A DNA stretch of 18,317 nucleotides, from positions 1 to 18,317 of the forward strand of contig JASHYE010000218.1 in assembly GCA_030043155.1 (NCBI GenBank), read 5' to 3'. The notes below the pieces were generated by a model that saw nothing but the letters and a program-made list of their open reading frames with translations, searched no databases and was not told where the DNA came from. The position numbers were made by a program, and so were the translations under genes. Below, piece by piece: positions 14,406-18,317 of the stretch; position 1 is the first letter of the stretch; every line of letters starts with the position of its first letter. This DNA comes from Candidatus Acidiferrales bacterium (GTDB taxonomy: Bacteria; Acidobacteriota; Terriglobia; Acidoferrales; UBA7541).

Positions 14406-14771
14406 TTAACCCGCTGCCGGATTTGCCGATACAAAACTGGCGACTGCTTTGGCTTCATCATCCATCGTCGGAATCGTTTCCGTCAGGCGCATCACTTCCA
14501 GAACTTCGCGTGCGTGCCCTGCCGGATGCAAAAGCTTGAATGCGCCTCCAGCTTTTTTCATTGACGTGTAACCTTGAAGCAAGCTGCAAATACCTGAGCT
14601 GTCTAATTGCGTAACTTTTTGCAGATTAACGAGGATCTTTCTCGCGCCCTGTTTCGATAACTCCCGCAACCTCTCTGCAAGTGCGTCGCTGTCCGGCCCA
14701 ATAATGAGTCGTCCGTCCAAATCGATAACATCGACGTCCGACAACCGACGCATCGAAATTCTCAGAACCAT
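14406..14771 (-). CDS. STAS-domain anti-sigma-factor antagonist
   Basis: The product (121 aa) is a single STAS domain (SpoIIAA/RsbV type): VIDLDGRLIIGPDSDALAE at about 15-33, ILVNLQKVTQLDSSGICSLL at about 46-65, then GGAFKLLHPAGHAREVLEV. The LDSSG motif places Ser58 and Ser59 at the phosphorylation site used in SpoIIAA. The protein is therefore expected to be switched by an anti-sigma kinase and phosphatase, neither of which is in the window. The ATG at 14771 has GAGGAG seven bases upstream. A perfect TATAAT (minus strand, 14831-14826) lies about 55 bases upstream. It is convergent with mglA. The last residues (SFVSANPAAG) are a short tail. Confidence 0.9.
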   Translation of the reverse strand: MVLRISMRRLSDVDVIDLDGRLIIGPDSDALAERLRELSKQGARKILVNLQKVTQLDSSGICSLLQGYTSMKKAGGAFKLLHPAGHAREVLEVMRLTETIPTMDDEAKAVASFVSANPAAG

Positions 14772-14825
14772 ATTCGCTCTCCTCTAACAACAGCTCTTTC
14801 CTGAGCATCTGAACGGTAAGCCGTC

Positions 14826-14831
14826 ATTATA
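14826..14831 (-). promoter_or_regulatory. Putative -10 element of the STAS gene promoter
   Basis: The minus strand reads TATAAT exactly. With a 17-base spacing the -35 would be TGCTCA (three of six). The expected leader is about 48 bases and contains GAGGAG. Confidence 0.45.
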
Positions 14832-14927
14832 CCCTCAGCCATCAGTGGTGAGCATCGACCATATCTAAATAATGTTGCGGCGGTGCTGCCTTGACAACAT
14901 AGCTTGGCCCGCATAGCGTTGGCGAAA

Positions 14928-15689
14928 ATGAAATATCAGCGCTTACATTCCTGGCGCGTCACTCCAAAAGAAGCTGCCAGCATTCAGCTCAGGTTCCGCT
15001 CAAAGGTCGAGCTGACAGACCGCCTTCCACGCATTCGACTTGTTGCAGGCGCAGATTTGGCCTTTGATAGGGAAGGGAAGCGCGCCATTGCGGGCGTGGT
15101 GGTTTATTCCTTCCCGGAGATGCAGGAAATCGAGCGCCTATGGCGCGAAAGTCCAGTCCGATTCCCTTATGTTCCGGGCCTGCTCAGCTTCCGGGAAGCG
15201 CCCGCGCTTCTCAAAATCTTCGCGCGCTTGAAAAATACACCAGATCTGATTTTTTGCGACGCCCATGGCTATGCTCACCCGCGCCGATTTGGCCTTACTT
15301 CGCACCTCGGCGTTTTGCTGGATACACCCGCCATCGGCTGCGCGAAATCCATCCTCATTGGAACTCACGGGCGCCTTCCCTTTGAAGCGGGAGCATGGAC
15401 ACCATTGCATGATCACGGTGAAACCATCGGCGCAGTTCTACGCACTCGCACCGGCGTGAAGCCGATCTATGTGACGCAAGGCCATCGCGTCTCGCTCCAA
15501 ACCGCCCTGAATTTCGTGCTTGCCGTGCTCGACGGTTTTCGCATCCCGCGGCCCACACGCGATGCGGACCATTTCGTTGCCGCCGTCAAGCGTGGAGAAT
15601 ACTCCGGTCAGCGCAACGCCTCCGGCCCAGCCAACCGCCCCGCCTTCCCCGTTCGCGCCAGGAAACACCTTCGCCTTCTCCGCTCTTGA
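14928..15689 (+). CDS. nfi: Endonuclease V
   Basis: Endonuclease V nicks DNA (or RNA) near deaminated bases such as inosine. The 253-aa product begins MKYQRLHSWRVTPKEAASIQ, the normal family N-terminus. The active-site acids are visible: Asp43 in AGADLAF, Glu90 in YVPGLLSFREAP and Asp111 in CDAHGYAHPRRFGLTSHLGV. YVPGLLSFRE is the canonical wedge and catalytic segment. In the third block the sequence is DAHG where DGxG is usual. The C-terminal 30 or so residues (SGQRNASGPANRPAFPVRAR onward) extend beyond the domain and are basic. ATG 14928 is chosen over TTG 14904, since the conserved domain begins right after it. There is no good ribosome binding site. A TTGACA lies at 14891-14896 but no clear -10 follows. 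The diguanylate cyclase gene follows. Confidence 0.92.
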   Translation: MKYQRLHSWRVTPKEAASIQLRFRSKVELTDRLPRIRLVAGADLAFDREGKRAIAGVVVYSFPEMQEIERLWRESPVRFPYVPGLLSFREAPALLKIFARLKNTPDLIFCDAHGYAHPRRFGLTSHLGVLLDTPAIGCAKSILIGTHGRLPFEAGAWTPLHDHGETIGAVLRTRTGVKPIYVTQGHRVSLQTALNFVLAVLDGFRIPRPTRDADHFVAAVKRGEYSGQRNASGPANRPAFPVRARKHLRLLRS

Positions 15690-15751
15690 ACCGTTCCGCA
15701 TCGGCTACACTACTTCTTAGAGCCCCCGCAGAATTCCTCCCGGGTATTTGT

Positions 15752-16612
15752 GTGCTGGATCGAAGCGATAGCGCGTCAGAAATATCCCTGGAGCAGCAGA
15801 TCGATCAGATCGAGATAGCCCGGAAGCACCTAAGGGGCTTGGAGCGCCGTGATTGGTGGCTTTGGTGGAGCGCCGTCACCGTAATGATGTTGCTCACGCT
15901 CGCCGTCGTCGTAGTTTCTCTTCCCAGTATCCTCCGCGAATCCGATCGCATCTTTCAGCTCAATCTCAGTCTGGCGATCCATGCCCTCGTGGCGCTCGTT
16001 TTGCTCTTCAACCTTTACACCGTCTATCAGCAGTGGCTCATCAAGCGTCTGCGGGCACAAACCGCCAAGCACCTCGAAATCCTTTCGCGCCTGCGCATTC
16101 GCGCCGAGGAATTTCAGCAGTTGGCCACTCGCGATTCTCTCACTGGTCTCTCGAACCGCCGCCTCGGAGAGGAGCGCCTGGCAGCCGAAGTCGCGCGCTC
16201 AGAACGCCACGGCCATCCTCTGAGCGTGCTTCTTCTGGACCTCAACAGATTCAAGGGGATTAACGACCGCTATGGCCACCCCGCGGGAGACATGGTCCTC
16301 AAAAGATTTGCGGAGCGATTGAACCGTGTGATACGCGCATCCGATTTGGCAGCGAGGCTCGGCGGAGATGAGTTTCTCGTCATACTGCCCGAGTGCTTGC
16401 CGGATCGCATCCCGGTTCTGCTCAAGCGTCTCGGTGAATTGCAGGTCGACTGGGGCGATGAAAAACTCACCGTCTCCAGCGCTGCCGGCTGGGCAGGCTA
16501 CCGGAACGGCGAAACTCCGGCCCAATTAATCGAACGAGCGGACCAAGCCCTTTACGCGAATAAGCGAGGTGCGCGAGAGGAGATTCCTTCCGTTATCCCC
16601 GGCGCTCCATAG
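15752..16612 (+). CDS. Membrane-bound diguanylate cyclase (two TM segments, GGDEF)
   Basis: The product (286 aa) should make cyclic di-GMP. An N-terminal helix (SLEQQIDQIEIARKHLRGLE) precedes two membrane segments, about 35-61 (WWLWWSAVTVMMLLTLAVVV) and about 72-92. A cytosolic linker helix (RLRAQTAKHLEILSRLRIRA) leads into the GGDEF domain, with DSLTGLSNRR, LLDLNRFKGINDRYGHPAGD and the intact catalytic GGDEF at 204-208. An RASD inhibitory site stands five residues before it, so feedback inhibition is likely. No periplasmic sensor domain is present, because the loop between the segments is only about ten residues. The start is uncertain: TTG 15686 overlaps the endonuclease V stop as TTGA and adds 22 residues, while GTG 15752 gives a more natural N-terminus. 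The 3' end overlaps gltA by 20 bases. Confidence 0.88.
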   Translation: MLDRSDSASEISLEQQIDQIEIARKHLRGLERRDWWLWWSAVTVMMLLTLAVVVVSLPSILRESDRIFQLNLSLAIHALVALVLLFNLYTVYQQWLIKRLRAQTAKHLEILSRLRIRAEEFQQLATRDSLTGLSNRRLGEERLAAEVARSERHGHPLSVLLLDLNRFKGINDRYGHPAGDMVLKRFAERLNRVIRASDLAARLGGDEFLVILPECLPDRIPVLLKRLGELQVDWGDEKLTVSSAAGWAGYRNGETPAQLIERADQALYANKRGAREEIPSVIPGAP

Positions 16613-17936
16613 GAATGTAGCTGCGCGAATCTTCGCCAAGATAGATTTGCCGCGGTCGCGCGATCTTCTGTTCCGAATCCAGAAGCATCTCTTGCCACTG
16701 TGAAATCCATCCCGAAGTTCGCGGAATTGCAAAAAGCACCGGGAACATCGTGACCGGCAGGCCCATCGACTGGTAAATCAAGCCCGTGTAGAAATCCACG
16801 TTCGGATACAGCTTCCGCTTCACGAAATAATCGTCTTCGAGCGCGATGCGTTCGCATTCCAGCGCAATATCAATCAGCGGATTGCGTCCCATCACGTCAA
16901 ACACTTCATAGGCAATGCGCTTAACAATTTTCGCGCGAGGATCATAATTCTTGTAAACACGGTGCCCGAAGCCCATAAGTTTGTGTTCGCCGCCCGCCTT
17001 CACCTGCTTGATATATTCGGGCACACGGTTCACCGATCCGATCTCCAGCAGCATGCGCAAAACCGCTTCGTTTGCGCCGCCGTGCAGAGGGCCGTACAGT
17101 GCTGCCGTAGCAGCGGCAATCGCTGAATAGGGATCCACGTGCGAGCTTCCCACGCCGCGCATCGCGCTCGTCGAGCAGTTTTGCTCGTGATCGGCATGAA
17201 GAATGAAAAGAATGTCCAGCGCACGCTCGAGTGTCGGATTCGGCCGGTATTGCAGTTCCGTGGTGCGGAACAGCATATTGAGGAAATTCCCTGGATAGCT
17301 GAGGTCATTGTCCGGATAAACGTACGGCATCCCCAGGCTGTGCCGGTAAGCAAACGCCGCCATCGTCGGCATTTTTCCGATCAGCCGCCAGGTTTGTTTG
17401 CGCCGCGAATCTTGATCGAAAATATTTCGCGCATCCGGGTAGAACGTGGAAAGTGCCGCTACCGCCGAAATCACCATACCCATCGGATGGGCGTCATAAT
17501 GAAAGCCGTCCAGAAACTTCTTGATGCTTTCGTGAATGAACGTATGATGCGTAACGTGATACGTCCATTCTTTGAGCTGCGACTGAGTCGGTAATTCCCC
17601 ATGAAGGATCAAATATGCCGTTTCCAAATAAGTGCTTTTCTCCGCGAGTTCTTCGATCGGATATCCGCGATACCGCAGGATCCCCTTATCTCCATCAATA
17701 TATGTAATTCGGCTGATGCACGAGGCCGTATTTGTAAACGCCGGGTCATAGCTCATCAGCCCGAAGTCGTCGGCGTTCACCTTGATCTGGCGCAGATCTA
17801 GGGCTCGAATCGTCTCGTTCTGTATCGGGATTTCATACTGCTTTCCTGTGCGGTTATCGGTCACCGTCAGCGTTTCGCGGCGCGCTGTGCCTTCTTTATC
17901 CTCGGTCAGCGCGGAAACAGGCTTCGTCGGACTCAC
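16593..17936 (-). CDS. gltA: Citrate synthase (type II, hexameric class)
   Basis: GltA condenses acetyl-CoA and oxaloacetate at the entry to the TCA cycle. The product (447 aa) shows the catalytic triad as His285 (LYGPLHGGANEAVL), His325 (GFGHRVYKNYDPRAK) and Asp381 (NVDFYTGLIYQ). Other family blocks are GDKGILRYRGYPIEELA and ILHADHEQNCSTS. The beta-rich N-terminus (ETLTVTDNRTGKQYEIPIQ) marks the NADH-type GltA class found in many Gram-negative bacteria. I start at GTG 17936 because GAGGAGG lies eight bases upstream. A TTG at 17960 would put that site inside the gene. Its 3' end overlaps the diguanylate cyclase gene by 20 bases on the opposite strand. The 177 bases upstream contain a T-rich leader but no promoter I can call with confidence. 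Confidence 0.96.
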   Translation of the reverse strand: MSPTKPVSALTEDKEGTARRETLTVTDNRTGKQYEIPIQNETIRALDLRQIKVNADDFGLMSYDPAFTNTASCISRITYIDGDKGILRYRGYPIEELAEKSTYLETAYLILHGELPTQSQLKEWTYHVTHHTFIHESIKKFLDGFHYDAHPMGMVISAVAALSTFYPDARNIFDQDSRRKQTWRLIGKMPTMAAFAYRHSLGMPYVYPDNDLSYPGNFLNMLFRTTELQYRPNPTLERALDILFILHADHEQNCSTSAMRGVGSSHVDPYSAIAAATAALYGPLHGGANEAVLRMLLEIGSVNRVPEYIKQVKAGGEHKLMGFGHRVYKNYDPRAKIVKRIAYEVFDVMGRNPLIDIALECERIALEDDYFVKRKLYPNVDFYTGLIYQSMGLPVTMFPVLFAIPRTSGWISQWQEMLLDSEQKIARPRQIYLGEDSRSYIPMERRG

Positions 17937-18113
17937 TTTTGGAACCTCCTCAACGGGCAAAGAAGAAAAAATCCAACATCTAAGTTTACACCTATCCGCA
18001 GCGAACTGGAGTGTCTTTCAAGCGCTCGGCGAGAAGAAAAAGTAATCAGGACGCAATTTCCATGCGGTGGCGTATGGTTTCTGTGCGAATGCGAATGTCT
18101 CAAAATGCCAATG

Positions 18114-18317
18114 CTATGACTCGGGATCAGGCCATCCGGTAAGCAATTGCGCTGCTGCAGCCAGCGCCACGCGGTTGCGCCCTAAGCTTTTCGCTCGGTA
18201 AAGGGCGGCATCCGCTGCCTTCAGGAGTTCGGATGCTTCTTGCGCCAGCGAAAAATCACTGATGGAGACACCCAGACTGATGGTCACCGGAATCGGGCCC
18301 TCCGTTAGCCGAATAGG
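18114..18317 (-). CDS. GGDEF-domain protein, C-terminal fragment (5' part outside window)
   Basis: The open frame enters from the right edge and ends at TAG (18116-18114), giving 68 residues. The sequence IPVTISLGVSISD followed by LLKAADAALYRAKSLGRNRV is the characteristic last third of a GGDEF domain (strand VTxSxGVA and the final helix pattern AD.ALY.AK..GRN). The catalytic motif and any sensor domain lie beyond the window, so activity cannot be judged. A tail of about 17 residues (ALAAAAQLLTGWPDPES) follows. It is on the same strand as gltA, with 177 bases between. Confidence 0.85.
   Translation of the reverse strand, partial: PIRLTEGPIPVTISLGVSISDFSLAQEASELLKAADAALYRAKSLGRNRVALAAAAQLLTGWPDPES

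Noticed and set aside
14399..14410. GTTAACGTTAAC 12-bp palindrome between mglA and the STAS gene
   Set aside because: It includes the TAA stop codon of the STAS gene, is short and AT-rich, and has no T-tract. It is probably chance; too weak to call a terminator or operator.
14891..14919. Promoter for endonuclease V
   Set aside because: TTGACA is perfect, but the bases 17 downstream (TAGCGT) match the -10 at only three positions, so this is not listed as a feature.
1..18317. Mobile island, phage or defence system
   Set aside because: All recognised genes are housekeeping or common signalling families. No integrase, transposase, terminal repeats, tRNA attachment site or toxin-antitoxin pair was seen.

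Overview
The window looks like a chromosomal stretch of an Acidobacteriota genome, probably class Terriglobia. This is an inference from the gene set (lone MglA GTPase, YvcK, SYLF protein, Rv2578c/SPL-like radical SAM protein, the ruvA-ruvB-folK run, short secreted proteins of unknown function), the moderate GC content by eye and the dense packing of genes on both strands. No sequence search was possible. I see no tRNA, rRNA, CRISPR array, insertion sequence or prophage gene, so this reads as core genome rather than an island.

Layout. 1-1974 (minus): dacB (PBP4-type peptidase) followed by a LOG-family gene that runs off the left edge, with a 4-base stop/start overlap. 2160-3582 (plus): a secreted SYLF/Ysc84 protein and a cytidylate-kinase-like P-loop protein. 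3651-4868 (minus): a radical SAM protein. It is divergent from 5042-5653 (plus), a receiver-domain protein that has lost its phospho-acceptor Asp. The 173-base spacer between them carries an 11-bp-phased repeat. 5709-8770 (minus): ruvA, ruvB, folK and a nitrilase-superfamily amidase, transcribed in that order. 8771-9099 is non-coding. 9100-9462 (plus) is a small exported protein closed by a textbook terminator. 9530-11677 (minus): glutamate dehydrogenase, then a class II aldolase. 11883-13554 (minus): a TPR protein, then yvcK. These are divergent from mglA (13796-14383, plus), which faces a STAS anti-sigma-factor antagonist (14406-14771, minus). 14928-16612 (plus): endonuclease V and a membrane-bound diguanylate cyclase whose end overlaps citrate synthase (16593-17936, minus). 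18114-18317 (minus): the C-terminal end of a second GGDEF protein, cut by the right edge.

Functional themes are housekeeping. They cover DNA repair (ruvAB, nfi), cell wall (dacB, yvcK), folate (folK), central carbon and nitrogen metabolism (gltA, gdhA, aldolase), and signalling or polarity (mglA, STAS, two GGDEF proteins, degenerate receiver). I did not find a clear new multi-gene system. The most unusual signals are small: the helically phased repeat around a promoter, promoter-to-start distances that imply leaderless or near-leaderless mRNAs (ruvA, the TPR gene, the receiver gene), the tandem repeat between the TPR gene and yvcK, and the Asp-to-Asn receiver.
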